Counted from the stretch's first letter, positions 51,877-60,947 are shown. The stretch is 64,000 nt of DNA from Deltaproteobacteria bacterium HGW-Deltaproteobacteria-6 (GCA_002840435.1 PHAT01000004.1:347412-411411); one strand, 5' to 3'. Numbers and translations: made by a program. Notes: generated from the sequence alone by a model not told the origin.

Positions 51877-53775
51877 ATGATAAAATCAAGACTCCACATA
51901 TTGATCCTGGATGATGTTCAAGCAGATGCGGAATTAGTGGCTTTCGAGCTTAGCGAGGCCGGGACGGACTTTGAGCCCACGTTCGTTTCCGATAAAGCAT
52001 CTTTCCTCGCCGCGCTCGAAGAAAGATTGCCGGACATCATCCTTTCCGACTATTCCCTTCCCCAGTTTAACGGTTATGAGGCAATGAAAATTGCCAGAAG
52101 CAAATATCCCGATATTCCGTTTATCTTTGTTTCCGGAGCATTAGGCGAAGAATTGGCTATTGATCTTCTGAAAAAAGGAGCAACGGATTATGTTCTGAAG
52201 GACAGAATGTCCCGTCTGGCGCCCGCTGTGAACAGGGCCATGCAGGAAGCGGCAGAGCGGATTGAACGAAAGCGCGCCGAAGACGCCCTCAAGGAATCGG
52301 AAAACCGTTACCGGTCCATTTTTGAAAATACCGGCACAGCAACCATTATTATCGGGGAGAACAAAAAGATTGTTCTCGCCAATAAACAATTTGAACAACT
52401 CGCCGGTATGGCCAGACAGGAAATTGAAGGAAAAAAATACTGGAATGAGTTTGTCCATCCCGATGATCTCGGCAAAACGGTCGATCTCGATCAAAAGTGC
52501 GGACTCACCGCCACAGAGGCAAGCAGTGACTGTGAATTCAGAATCATTCATCAAACGGGCGATGTTCATTATGTTCTGGCCAGTATTGCCTGGATACCAC
52601 CGACCAGGAGGCAGGTCTTATCGCTGCTGGACATTACCAAACTGAAAGAAGCCGAAAAAGAAAAACGCGAGGCCTCCCTTTATGCCCGAAGCCTGATCGA
52701 GGCCAGCCTTGATCCCCTGGTGACCATCAACGCCGACGGCATGATCACGGATGTCAACAAGGCCACTGCATCCGTCACGGGTCTCAGCCCGGAAAAATTG
52801 ATCGGCAGCGACTTTTCCGGTTATTTCACTGAACCGGACAAAGCTCATGACGGGTATCTCGAAGTTTTTGCCAAGGGGTTTATACGGGATTATCCTCTGG
52901 CCATCCGCCATACCTCCGGCAGGGAAACCAATGTTCTTTACAACGCATCGTTATTCCGAAATGAAGCGGGAGAGATTCAAGGCATCCTGGCCAATGCCCG
53001 CGATATCACGGAACACCTGGAAGCGGAGCAGGAAATTCTCAGGACCAATGAAATGCTCAGATCCATCACATCGGAACTGGTCATGACCGAGGAACGTGAA
53101 AGACGCCGGATTGCCGTCGACCTCCACGACCATATCGCTCAAACACTGGCTATCACCAAATTGAAGCTCGATCTGCTTCTGGACTCGTCGCACGGAGACG
53201 AGTCGGAAAAGCCTCTGAAAGACATCATCAAGTTGATCAATCAGGCCATCACGCAAACCAGATCTTTGATGACCGACCTGAGCCCGTCCGTCCTTTACGA
53301 ATTGGGACTGACGGAAGCATTGGAGTGGCTGGGCGAGCAGATTCAAGACCAGCACGGGCTGAAGGTCATTGTGAAAAATGATCCGAAAATCCGGAATATT
53401 GATAAGGATCTTCAGGTGTTCTTATTCCGATCCACCAGAGAGCTGCTTTTGAATGCGGTAAAGCACGCCCGCGCCAAAGAAGCTTATATCATTTTACAAA
53501 TGCTGCCGGGAAAGATCAGTGTTACCGTGAAGGACAATGGCGTCAGCTTCGATATGGAGGACATTGAGCGTCCTTCTTCGCGAACGGGCGGTTTCGGCCT
53601 GCTCAGCATCAGGGAACGGCTGAATCATATCGGGGGCATTTTCGAGATTGAAGCCAAAAAGGGACAGGGAACATCCGTCCGGCTCATTGTGCCGGAACAG
53701 AAACACCGGAAAACAAATACGGCAAAAAAGGCTGCAAAAAAAACAACCGCCTCGCAGCAGGCAGTCGAGGTATGA
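51877..53775 (+). CDS. Histidine kinase with N-terminal REC, PAS domains and HisKA_3 core
   Basis: 632 residues. REC (Asp in IILSDYSLPQFNG, same subfamily as in 29919, 32951 and 37307), two PAS/PAC modules (ENRYRSIFENTGTATIII; RSLIEASLDPLVTINADG, ending DITEHLEAEQ), HisKA_3 (RRRIAVDLHDHIAQTLAITK) and a HATPase (STRELLLNAVKHARAKEAYI, GGFGLLSIRERLNHIGG). This is a NarX/DegS-type core rather than the HisKA core of the other kinases. The C-terminus is a Lys/Ala/Thr-rich tail. Located next to the copper operon, but function unproven. Confidence 0.9.
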   Translation: MIKSRLHILILDDVQADAELVAFELSEAGTDFEPTFVSDKASFLAALEERLPDIILSDYSLPQFNGYEAMKIARSKYPDIPFIFVSGALGEELAIDLLKKGATDYVLKDRMSRLAPAVNRAMQEAAERIERKRAEDALKESENRYRSIFENTGTATIIIGENKKIVLANKQFEQLAGMARQEIEGKKYWNEFVHPDDLGKTVDLDQKCGLTATEASSDCEFRIIHQTGDVHYVLASIAWIPPTRRQVLSLLDITKLKEAEKEKREASLYARSLIEASLDPLVTINADGMITDVNKATASVTGLSPEKLIGSDFSGYFTEPDKAHDGYLEVFAKGFIRDYPLAIRHTSGRETNVLYNASLFRNEAGEIQGILANARDITEHLEAEQEILRTNEMLRSITSELVMTEERERRRIAVDLHDHIAQTLAITKLKLDLLLDSSHGDESEKPLKDIIKLINQAITQTRSLMTDLSPSVLYELGLTEALEWLGEQIQDQHGLKVIVKNDPKIRNIDKDLQVFLFRSTRELLLNAVKHARAKEAYIILQMLPGKISVTVKDNGVSFDMEDIERPSSRTGGFGLLSIRERLNHIGGIFEIEAKKGQGTSVRLIVPEQKHRKTNTAKKAAKKTTASQQAVEV

Positions 53776-53829
53776 AACGAACGCTTTTATATCGCAGCAA
53801 GCGGAGGCGAATGAACGCTCGTCTTGCGG

Positions 53830-53850
53830 AAGCGGGGAGATCCGCTTTTT
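53830..53850 (+). terminator. Terminator of the kinase gene
   Basis: AAGCGG (53830-53835), loop GGAGAT, CCGCTT (53842-53847) followed by TTT. Short stem, about 55 bases after the stop codon at 53775. Confidence 0.6.
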
Positions 53851-53940
53851 ACCCTTGTTCCGGGATAATAATGAAAACTCCTGCAGACGGCCCGGAATAA
53901 CCTGGACCGGATTAGATAATTTTAAGTTATCGCCGCGTGA

Positions 53941-53988
53941 TCAATCAGGGCGAGCCTGATTGACTGTGAAACAGAAAATAAACATATT
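53941..53988 (+). promoter_or_regulatory. Palindrome-covered promoter of the leader/sRNA before gspG
   Basis: -35 TTGACT (53960-53965), 17-base spacer, -10 CATATT (53983-53988). The 9-bp palindrome TCAATCAGG / CCTGATTGA (53941-53949 / 53955-53963, 5-base loop) overlaps the -35, an arrangement typical of an operator. Confidence 0.5.
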
Positions 53989-53994
53989 GACTCC

Positions 53995-54185
53995 ATGCGG
54001 AACCGGTCTGTCCGGCGACCGAACTGTTATGTGTCCGTTCAAGAGACAACCGTCTGGAAAAATGCAACACCTGTGTTTTAACCGAAAAACCTGATGAACC
54101 GGAAAGGCGTCCCGATGGCTTGCACACTCCCGGTTCGCTGCCGGCCGGCGTCTTCCCTCCTTTCGCCGGCCGGCATCTTTTTTTC
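53995..54185 (+). ncRNA. Candidate structured leader or small RNA upstream of gspG
   Basis: A transcript of about 190 bases from the promoter above would end at the strong terminator at 54139-54185. Inside, GAACCGG (54001 region) can pair with CCGGTTC (54130 region), closing a long multi-branched region, and the terminator follows directly. No open frame with a ribosome site is present. It can be an independent sRNA or an attenuator leader for gspG-gspD, whose start lies 206 bases after the terminator. I could not match it to GEMM, SAM, TPP or cobalamin riboswitch consensus motifs by eye. Confidence 0.35.
54139..54185 (+). terminator. Strong Rho-independent terminator
   Basis: Perfect 12-bp GC stem TGCCGGCCGGCG (54139-54150) / CGCCGGCCGGCA (54164-54175), 13-base loop, then TCTTTTTTTC. 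Clearly a plus-strand terminator. Confidence 0.85.
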
Positions 54186-54390
54186 ACCAATATTCAAGAA
54201 GGCTAGCCGGCCGCGTCAGGTCGGACTGCCACAGCACTTCAGGATTTCATCATCCTTTTCCTGATATGGAAATAGGAAATTCTGAATGCCTGATCAAGTT
54301 TCTCCCCGATAGTAAAACAGTCTGGTAAATGTCAAATTTCTCTTAAATATCCTAGGTCATTAACTGATGGTCGAGGGATGGAGAATTTTG

Positions 54391-54822
54391 ATGATGATTA
54401 AATATTTTCGCAGGACGCCCGGCTCAAAAGGGTTTACCCTCATTGAAATGCTGGTGGTCATGGTCATTCTGGCTCTGATTGCCGCTCTGGTGGGTCCCCG
54501 TCTTTTTCCCAAGCTGGGCAAGGGCAAGGTCTCCGCGGCCAAGGCGCAAATAGAGCTACTCGGACAGGCGCTGGATCACTATCGTCTCGATACCGGGCAA
54601 TATCCGACCACGCAGGAAGGATTGAACGCACTCATCGTCAACCCCAACATCGAAAAATGGGACGGCCCCTACCTCAAGAAAGATATGCCCAATGATCCAT
54701 GGAACAAGCCATACATCTATCAGTCTCCCGGAACACACGGCGAATATGATTTATTTTCCTACGGCAGAGACGGCTCTCCCGGCGGCGAGGGTGAAGACCA
54801 GGATATTGTAAGCTGGAAATAA
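54391..54822 (+). CDS. gspG: Type II secretion system major pseudopilin GspG
   Basis: 143 residues; the start at 54391 has GGAG seven bases upstream, and 54367 lacks a site. Prepilin peptidase signature KG|FTLIEMLVVMVILALIAALV near residue 13; the rest is the globular GspG head with the PNDPWNKPYIYQSPG and YGRDGSPGGEGEDQDI calcium-binding region. GspG forms the pseudopilus that pushes substrates through the secretin. Starts a plus-strand pair with gspD. Confidence 0.95.
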   Translation: MMIKYFRRTPGSKGFTLIEMLVVMVILALIAALVGPRLFPKLGKGKVSAAKAQIELLGQALDHYRLDTGQYPTTQEGLNALIVNPNIEKWDGPYLKKDMPNDPWNKPYIYQSPGTHGEYDLFSYGRDGSPGGEGEDQDIVSWK

Positions 54823-54842
54823 CTGTATTCGGAAGGTGAACA

Positions 54843-56918
54843 TTGCAAAACAGAAAACACGTCATTTATTCATACATCGGGTTAATCGCTTTCAGCTGGA
54901 TGTTCCATTCCTTTCCGGGCGTGCCTGGAACACAGACAGTGTGCTTCGCACAGGAACCGGCAACCCCGCCTATCATCAAACCAGTGCCGGTGAATCCTCA
55001 AATTCCCCTGCTGCCCGGCCAGAAGAGCCCTGAAATTCAGCCGGGGGAGCAGCCGGTTATGCCTGCCGCAAAGAGCGAAAACCTGCCGCAGCAAAGTCAG
55101 ACACCTGCATTGGCCCGTCCGGACCAGGCAAAACCGCCGCAGTCCACCATGCCGGGAGGCGCTGCTCCATTGCCCGGTGGGCAATTGCCGAACATGCAAC
55201 CGGCGCCTTTCATCCCCGGGCCGTCGATCCCGGCTATGGCATCGCAGCAGGGGATGGTTACTCTGAATTTCGATGATGCGGATGTGTTTGCGATCATTCA
55301 AACTATTTTCGGTAATGTACTTAAAGTTAACTATGTGGTTGACCCCCGGATCAAAGGCAGGGTAACTTTCCGTGCCGTTGCTCCCGTTCCCTTTGACAAG
55401 GTGCTCCCCCTGATGGAAGTCATCCTGAGACTGAACGGCATCGGGGTTGTGGAGGAAAACAGTCTCTACCGTCTCGTCCCCATTGGTGACATTTCGAGAG
55501 AACCGTCACCCGTCAACTTCGGACGCGACCCCCGAAAGATTGTCGTGAAAGGGAAAGCTCTGCTCCAGGTGGCGCCCATTCTCTATATGTCGTCAGCCGA
55601 AGCCATTAAATTGCTTTCGCCTTTTTCATCCAGTAATGCCATCCTGATCGACGTTCCCAAAAGCAATCAAATCATCATCGTCGACACCGATACCAATGTG
55701 AAACGTCTGCTCCAGTTGATTGAAGTCTTTGATAATGAAAAAATGAAAATCACCGGGCCGCAGGTTTTTGTCTACTCCGTTCATAACGGAAAGGCCAAGG
55801 ACATAGCCAGCATCCTGCAGCAAACCTTTCAGGGGGCACGATCACCTGCGACCCCGGGTGCCGGTGCTGCGGCCGGACAGGCGTCACCACCCGCGGTAAG
55901 CGGGATGGGCGGGCATGCATCTTCCAGCCCCCCAACTTCATCCGGAGGACAGATGCTTGTCGCTGAATTCACCAAATTCATCCCGGATGAAGTCACCAAC
56001 TCCATTATTATTTTATCGACGCCCGAAGAATTTCTCATGATTAAGGCAGCCATTGATAAAATCGATATTATTCCGAGGCAGGTTATTATTGAAGGTTTGA
56101 TCGCCCAGGTGACTCTGACCGACAATCTCAGTCTGGGACTGGCGCCCTGGATACGGGGAACCATAGGAAAATACAGTGTGGGCGGCGGTGTCGGCGGCGC
56201 GGCGCTCTCCGGGGTGGATGTCACCCAGCCTGCGGGAACCGGTCTTAACCTTTACGGAATCGATGATGTAGGCAACCTGAAAATACTGATCACCTCTCTG
56301 GCGACGGACTCGAGGGCCAAACTCCTCGCAACGCCCCATATCCTTGTTTCGGACAACCGGGAGGCGAAAATCCAGGTCGGGCAGCAGGTCCCGCTCGTCA
56401 CGTCGGAAACCTACGCTTCAACAACGGTGGCTCCGCAACGGACGATTCAGTACCGTGATATCGGTATCATTTTGAAGGTCAAACCCCGGGTGAATGAAGG
56501 AGGTCTTGTCGCCCTGGAATTGTATCAGGAAGTTTCCACCTATGAAACGGTTAAACTTTTTTCCAATGAATCGCAGATTATCCTGAATAAAAACGATGCA
56601 ACAACCAGCGTCGTGGTTCAGGACGGGCAGACCATTGTGATCGGCGGGCTCATCAGGGAAGATACAACCAAGTCCAGTTCGGGCATTCCGTTTCTGACGA
56701 AGATCCCGTTCATCGGTTGGATTTTCGGCAACTGGACAGACAACAAACAAAGGACGGAAATTATCATTCTGCTGACCCCCCGGGTGGTTAAGGATCAGAC
56801 ACAGGCAAACACCGTAACGAATGAATATATTGACAACATGGCGGATGAAAGCAAAGGGCGCATTAACAAAAAAGAACTCCTGAAAGAGAAAAAGAATCCT
56901 CAAAGCAAAGAGCCGTAA
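54843..56918 (+). CDS. gspD: Type II secretion system secretin GspD
   Basis: 691 residues starting with TTG (54843) after AAGGTGA; no in-frame ATG fits. Signal peptide (YIGLIAFSWMFHSFPGV), then a ~100-residue Pro/Gln-rich insertion, N0 domain, N1-N3 domains (FGNVLKVNYVVDPRIKG; a Ala/Gly-rich linker in N3) and a full secretin core (RQVIIEGLIAQVTL, VSDNREAKIQVGQQVPLV, VVQDGQTIVIGGLI, LTKIPFIGWIFG). It forms the outer-membrane pore of the system. The C-terminus is Lys-rich (KKELLKEKKNPQSKEP). Confidence 0.93.
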   Translation: MQNRKHVIYSYIGLIAFSWMFHSFPGVPGTQTVCFAQEPATPPIIKPVPVNPQIPLLPGQKSPEIQPGEQPVMPAAKSENLPQQSQTPALARPDQAKPPQSTMPGGAAPLPGGQLPNMQPAPFIPGPSIPAMASQQGMVTLNFDDADVFAIIQTIFGNVLKVNYVVDPRIKGRVTFRAVAPVPFDKVLPLMEVILRLNGIGVVEENSLYRLVPIGDISREPSPVNFGRDPRKIVVKGKALLQVAPILYMSSAEAIKLLSPFSSSNAILIDVPKSNQIIIVDTDTNVKRLLQLIEVFDNEKMKITGPQVFVYSVHNGKAKDIASILQQTFQGARSPATPGAGAAAGQASPPAVSGMGGHASSSPPTSSGGQMLVAEFTKFIPDEVTNSIIILSTPEEFLMIKAAIDKIDIIPRQVIIEGLIAQVTLTDNLSLGLAPWIRGTIGKYSVGGGVGGAALSGVDVTQPAGTGLNLYGIDDVGNLKILITSLATDSRAKLLATPHILVSDNREAKIQVGQQVPLVTSETYASTTVAPQRTIQYRDIGIILKVKPRVNEGGLVALELYQEVSTYETVKLFSNESQIILNKNDATTSVVVQDGQTIVIGGLIREDTTKSSSGIPFLTKIPFIGWIFGNWTDNKQRTEIIILLTPRVVKDQTQANTVTNEYIDNMADESKGRINKKELLKEKKNPQSKEP

Positions 56919-56920
56919 TC

Positions 56921-57025
56921 TTATACCAGGTTGCTATCAAACATTAAAAGGTTAATTTACCGAGCATAATACCAAGTAAGCTTTCAAAAATTCATCGTTT
57001 ATTTTTTGAAAGCAACCTGGTATTA
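56921..57025. repeat. Three-part palindromic repeat between convergent gsp genes
   Basis: Three related units: TTATACCAGGTTGCTATC (plus, 56921-56938), TAATACCAAGTAAGCTTTC (plus, 56967-56985) and TAATACCAGGTTGCTTTC (minus, at 57002-57025). The first and third form an inverted repeat of about 20 bases and so a large stem; it may also end transcription from both sides. The core TACCAAG/TACTAAG resembles the head region of the repeats at 3568, 5444 and 10846, which suggests one dispersed family. Confidence 0.7.
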
Positions 57026-57085
57026 CAGGACAAACTACTGATGGTCCCGCACGGGAAAAGCACGAGCAGACTGTGCGGCATTACC

Positions 57086-57895
57086 CTAAGGTGTCTGTGA
57101 CTGCCGCATTTGCAGGGCAGCCTCTCTTCTCTTCTGTACCTGGATCTGAGCGGCATTGCGCCGTCCGGTAACACCAAAAGGTGTTTGACCGGCGTTGGAT
57201 TGCCCGCTTGTCGCCGCTGTCGCCGGCGTCTGCGGCGGCTGGGCGGTCGGATGGGCGGCAGGATGGGCAGCAGCCGGTGCGGCTTGCTGCAAACCCGCCG
57301 GTGCAGCTGATGCGGCATGCTGCGGACCAGCCTGTCCGGCGGCGCCTGCAGCAGTCATGGACGTTTTAGCCATTTCCGTATCCCGTCTTTTTTCACCATC
57401 TTCCAGCCTGACCATCATCCGGTCGTCTCCTTTTACAAAGACAATGCTGTCCGGATTGATCTGCTGGAGAATGTAGCCGTTCATATTATAGCCTTTTTCC
57501 GCCGCAATCTGCCGCTTACCCCTTCCCGGCGTCGTTTTGGGCGCCTTTTTGTCTTCAATATAAGCGACGCTCACGTCGTTGAAAATCAATGTCCCGTAAA
57601 GAACAACTTCGGGGCGCGGAACGGCTTTCTCCGCCGTTTTTTCAGGAGGAATTTTCCGCTCGGGATGGAAAAGATTCTGTTCGGCAATCAGGGCATAGTC
57701 AGCAGGCGATGGATTGATCCATTCCGTCTTTTGCGTATTATTCGAAAGGATCGCCTGGTTCAGACGGAGAGCAGGCACCCGGATATCCATATTCATAAAC
57801 GGCAAGACGATCAGATAGGCCGAGGAGACCGCTGCGGCAAACAGGAAGCCGTTTCCAACCGTTAAATTTCTTAAAACAGATTTCATTGTCAGCAT
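57086..57895 (-). CDS. gspC: GspC-like inner-membrane protein with Ala/Gln/Pro-rich tail
   Basis: 269 residues; ATG 57895 follows AGGAGG. One N-terminal span (GFLFAAAVSSAYLIVLPF), then the homology-region of GspC (WINPSPADYALIAEQNLFHPER, VVLYGTLIFNDVSVAYIED, GYILQQINPDSIVF). The expected C-terminal PDZ or coiled-coil domain is replaced by a low-complexity stretch of about 90 residues rich in Ala, Gln, Pro and His, then RREAALQMRQSQ. GspC connects secretin and inner-membrane platform. Last gene of the minus-strand cluster. Confidence 0.7.
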   Translation of the reverse strand: MLTMKSVLRNLTVGNGFLFAAAVSSAYLIVLPFMNMDIRVPALRLNQAILSNNTQKTEWINPSPADYALIAEQNLFHPERKIPPEKTAEKAVPRPEVVLYGTLIFNDVSVAYIEDKKAPKTTPGRGKRQIAAEKGYNMNGYILQQINPDSIVFVKGDDRMMVRLEDGEKRRDTEMAKTSMTAAGAAGQAGPQHAASAAPAGLQQAAPAAAHPAAHPTAQPPQTPATAATSGQSNAGQTPFGVTGRRNAAQIQVQKRREAALQMRQSQTP

Positions 57896-57896
57896 C

Positions 57897-58448
57897 TCAT
57901 CCTCCTGTTAACCCGGATACTTTCAATTTGACCGTCAGATCCCTGGGTTCCTTGAAATTCCTGATCCGGATATCCAGTTCGCGCACGACCAGATAAGGGG
58001 ATTGCGTCTCAATCGCATACAGCGTATCGGCAAGCGCCCTTGTATCCGGCATAACGGCATCAAAAGTCACCGAGATAATTCTGAACTTTCCCGCACCCTC
58101 CAGTTTTTCCACGCGATCGCTGGCTATCGTTCCTCCTCTCGCGGTGATCATGCCCTTAATGACATTCTGGAGGCTGGCAGCCGCGACGGAAGGCGTCTGT
58201 CCTTCAATCAGGCGCGTGTTTTCCATTTTCCTGTTTTCCTTTGCCGCCGCCAGCGCCTCCTCCAACTGAGGCCTCTCGGCTAAGAGACTCTTGTATTTCG
58301 ACAGAATCTTCGTTTTCTCGGACACATCGCTTTTCAGGTCTTTCAGTTCCGACTGGACCCGGCGATAGCCATACTCATAAAAGACCGCGCCCGCGAGGAT
58401 GATGATGAGCGGAATCGCCATCATCAGTATTCTACTTCTTTTTCTCAT
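57897..58448 (-). CDS. gspM: GspM-like type II secretion protein
   Basis: 183 residues: N-terminal span (ILMMAIPLIIILAGAVFYEY), coiled coil (LKDLKSDVSEKTKILSKYKSLL), then a periplasmic ferredoxin-like domain (FRIISVTFDAVMPDTRALADTLYAIETQSPYLVVRELDIR) similar to PilO/GspM of the T2SSM_b type. It partners GspL. Overlaps gspL by 17 bases at its start. Confidence 0.8.
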   Translation of the reverse strand: MRKRSRILMMAIPLIIILAGAVFYEYGYRRVQSELKDLKSDVSEKTKILSKYKSLLAERPQLEEALAAAKENRKMENTRLIEGQTPSVAAASLQNVIKGMITARGGTIASDRVEKLEGAGKFRIISVTFDAVMPDTRALADTLYAIETQSPYLVVRELDIRIRNFKEPRDLTVKLKVSGLTGG

Positions 58449-59970
58449 ACTTCACCTTCTCCCCGGGTAATCCTTCAATTTCCATTTTAATGGTAAAACG
58501 GTCGGCATTCAATCGGGTATCTCTGGCTGTGGAAGATGCAAATTCAACTTTCTTGAAATAGTCCGACGATTCCAGCTTCGGAACAATTTCCGTCGCCGAA
58601 GCGGCATATCCTTCAATCTCGACGATGGAATCCGTAATCCTTACCCGGGTAAGCCAGGTATTTTTCGGTAGAATCTTAGTGATCTCTTTCAGCAGATTCA
58701 ACACCAGCGGCCTTGCGGTTTTAAATTCCCTGATGTCCGTCAGTTCTTTTTCCACCCTTTCCAGATCTTTTTTAACTATTTCCACTTTTCGGACATTTTC
58801 CCTGCGGGCTGCAATTTCACGGTCAAGAGCCTGCGTTTTCCACTCTTCAACCTGGATGGGGGACAGCACCCAAAACAAGCCCAGGACCGCGAGGATAACG
58901 AGCAGAATAATGGTCAGAAACATGGCGGGTTTGTCCTTGCGGTGTCTGCCGCAATCGAGAAGATTGATCCCGGCTCCCCCCGGCCGCAAATGTTCCAGGA
59001 CGCCGCCCACAGCCGGGTAAGGCACTTCGGGTAAATCGCCTTTGTTCAGGAAAGGAAGATTCAGATCCATTTTACCAATGAAATTTACTTTCGCGTGAAT
59101 ACTGTCCCGAAGCAGAAGAACACTTTTTTCAGACAGGCGCCAATCGATGATAACGTCTATTTTCCCTTTATCCAGATCGATTCCGTCCAGCAGGGCATTG
59201 ATTTCTTCGGCTGCGAAGCGGATCTGCGCCTGCTCGTCTCCGGCCGGTAGTTTGCCGGTGAAGGACGCACGCCATCGATGATCTCTGATGAGCCCGCCTT
59301 CGTATTCGCCATGGTCCACGGAAGCGAAAACGATGTCGCCGCTTCTCTGAACGTAATCAGCAAGTGCGCCGAATGCCGACGTGCTGAGCGTCATCCTGCT
59401 TAAGCTGATTTTCTTTTCCTTCAGGGCGGCAATGTATGGCTCGAGAATATCCCTGTTCACCGCCGCGATCATCAGCTGAAGATGATGATCGTTTTGGCTG
59501 ATCATTTGAAAATCATAGAAGGCCCGGGCTGCGGCAAACGGGGTCAAGCGGTCCAGTTCATAGGATACGACATCAGAGAGATTATCCATAACCGACAGGG
59601 GGAAGTCGGCTGTCTTCACGATGGTCCAGGACTTGGGGATGACCAGGATAATCTGCGCATGCATAGCCCGGAACTCATTGACAGCCAGCGTAACAGCTGA
59701 CGCGACATTTTCCGGCGTCGGATAATTTCCCTTCTCGAAGTAATAGCGCTGCATCCCTCTGATTTTGATACGGGAAAAAAATCTGGAAGCATGAACTATG
59801 CACACGCCTCCGTTTTCTAAAACAACCGACAGCGCCTGCAGGGGCGCTATACGATCATCAGCAAGGCCGAGCGACAAAATACGCCGCAGGAATCGTCCCA
59901 GACGGACCGCCAGGGACGCCATTTTGAAAAAATACAATTTAATATGGCTGTAATACTTTTCTAACTTCAT
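58432..59970 (-). CDS. gspL: GspL/PilM-PilN-like type II secretion protein
   Basis: 512 residues. N-terminal actin-like PilM/GspL cytoplasmic domain (SVVLENGGVCIVHASRF; VSYELDRLTPF; SVDHGEYEGGLIRD), a single span (AMFLTIILLVILAVLGLFWVL about residue 346-366), a coiled coil (REIAARRENVRKVEIVKK) and a PilN-type periplasmic domain (LPKNTWLTRVRITDSIVEIEG). The fusion of PilM-like and PilN-like parts is the normal GspL plan. It couples the ATPase GspE to the pseudopilus. The start overlaps the gspK stop (ATGA). Confidence 0.85.
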   Translation of the reverse strand: MKLEKYYSHIKLYFFKMASLAVRLGRFLRRILSLGLADDRIAPLQALSVVLENGGVCIVHASRFFSRIKIRGMQRYYFEKGNYPTPENVASAVTLAVNEFRAMHAQIILVIPKSWTIVKTADFPLSVMDNLSDVVSYELDRLTPFAAARAFYDFQMISQNDHHLQLMIAAVNRDILEPYIAALKEKKISLSRMTLSTSAFGALADYVQRSGDIVFASVDHGEYEGGLIRDHRWRASFTGKLPAGDEQAQIRFAAEEINALLDGIDLDKGKIDVIIDWRLSEKSVLLLRDSIHAKVNFIGKMDLNLPFLNKGDLPEVPYPAVGGVLEHLRPGGAGINLLDCGRHRKDKPAMFLTIILLVILAVLGLFWVLSPIQVEEWKTQALDREIAARRENVRKVEIVKKDLERVEKELTDIREFKTARPLVLNLLKEITKILPKNTWLTRVRITDSIVEIEGYAASATEIVPKLESSDYFKKVEFASSTARDTRLNADRFTIKMEIEGLPGEKVKYEKKK

Positions 59971-60947
59971 TGATTTAAGTCCACCGGGCTTTTATAGTAA
60001 ACATAACGATACTGATAAGGGCCGTCAAAGGCCACTGTTGCCGTAATCGGATAACCTGTCTTCCCGTTCTTCATGTAACCCGTGGCCTCTACCGTATAAG
60101 CCGTCGTCTGGCCCGGCGGGGCAAAAACCACGTGGGGTGACATGAGCGGATAGCTGTCGCCGATGATATCCCGAATGACTTCCACATCGCGAATCTCCGA
60201 TACCGCTCTTATTTCCATGATACGTTTAACCATATCCGCGTTCATCCCCGGAAGGGCGGCTAATACCTCCTGCGGGGCCACATTGACATTAATCTGCTGC
60301 GCAGTATTCATCAGCGACAGGAAGCTGATGATCCCCTTTATTTTACCCCGGCCGTAAAGAATTTGCGGTGTCATCCCCCGAACCAGAATCAATTCGTCCA
60401 GGGTTTCAAAGACCGTGTTTCTGGCCTTGTAAGGATCAGGCAACGACATATAATATTCATCCTCGGCGCCGCTGAGACGATGCAGATCATCCCCGTCCTT
60501 CCAGTCCAGGATGGAATCGACGATGATGTCGGCTTTTTCCGCCGCAACTCCCTGGTTCACCAGAAGGTTCTTCAAAACAATGCCGGAGACGTCGGTCATG
60601 CCATTCAGTGATATTTTCCCCGTTTCATCGATGATTCGGACACGGTAGCCGCCGTCGTCCATATCCGAATTATAGGTTGTGCCGTCCGTCTTCCAGATCT
60701 CTCTGCCCACAAGCGTTATGGCCTGGTTTTGATTAACCATGCGGTAGATAATTTCCATCGTACCGCGACTGATGCCCGCTTCCGCCAGGTATTTTTTCTC
60801 CATCCCGTCTCTAAAACTCATCAGGTCATAGGTATAGAGGCGCGTCATGACCGAAAATGAAATCACCATGACCATCAACACCGCCAGCACCCACAGGACG
60901 ATCAGGAGCGCGATGCCTTTTTGATTTTTTTTCATCGGATGCTTCAT
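59967..60947 (-). CDS. gspK: GspK-like minor pseudopilin
   Basis: 326 residues from ATG 60947, which overlaps the gspJ stop. Prepilin-type N-terminus (QKGIALLIVLWVLAVLMVMVIS, with a non-canonical G|I cleavage and no Glu5, typical of GspK). Two SAM-like alpha-domains (VDSILDWKDGDDLHRLSGAEDEYY; ILYGRGKIKG; AALPGMNADMVKRIMEIR) match GspK. The Glu5-less tip pseudopilin caps the pilus with GspI and GspJ. Confidence 0.88.
   Translation of the reverse strand: MKHPMKKNQKGIALLIVLWVLAVLMVMVISFSVMTRLYTYDLMSFRDGMEKKYLAEAGISRGTMEIIYRMVNQNQAITLVGREIWKTDGTTYNSDMDDGGYRVRIIDETGKISLNGMTDVSGIVLKNLLVNQGVAAEKADIIVDSILDWKDGDDLHRLSGAEDEYYMSLPDPYKARNTVFETLDELILVRGMTPQILYGRGKIKGIISFLSLMNTAQQINVNVAPQEVLAALPGMNADMVKRIMEIRAVSEIRDVEVIRDIIGDSYPLMSPHVVFAPPGQTTAYTVEATGYMKNGKTGYPITATVAFDGPYQYRYVYYKSPVDLNQ

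Noticed and set aside
54080..54110. Hammerhead-like CTGATGA...GAAA motif in the leader before gspG
   Set aside because: Only four bases separate CTGATGA and GAAA, so stem II cannot form; not a hammerhead ribozyme.
53995..54185. GEMM (cyclic dinucleotide) riboswitch
   Set aside because: The conserved GCAAACC and GACGCAAAGCC segments are absent by eye; only the genomic position is reminiscent.
53945..54190. Leftward 81-codon frame over the leader before gspG
   Set aside because: No ribosome site, lies across the terminator stem; low-complexity composition from the hairpin.
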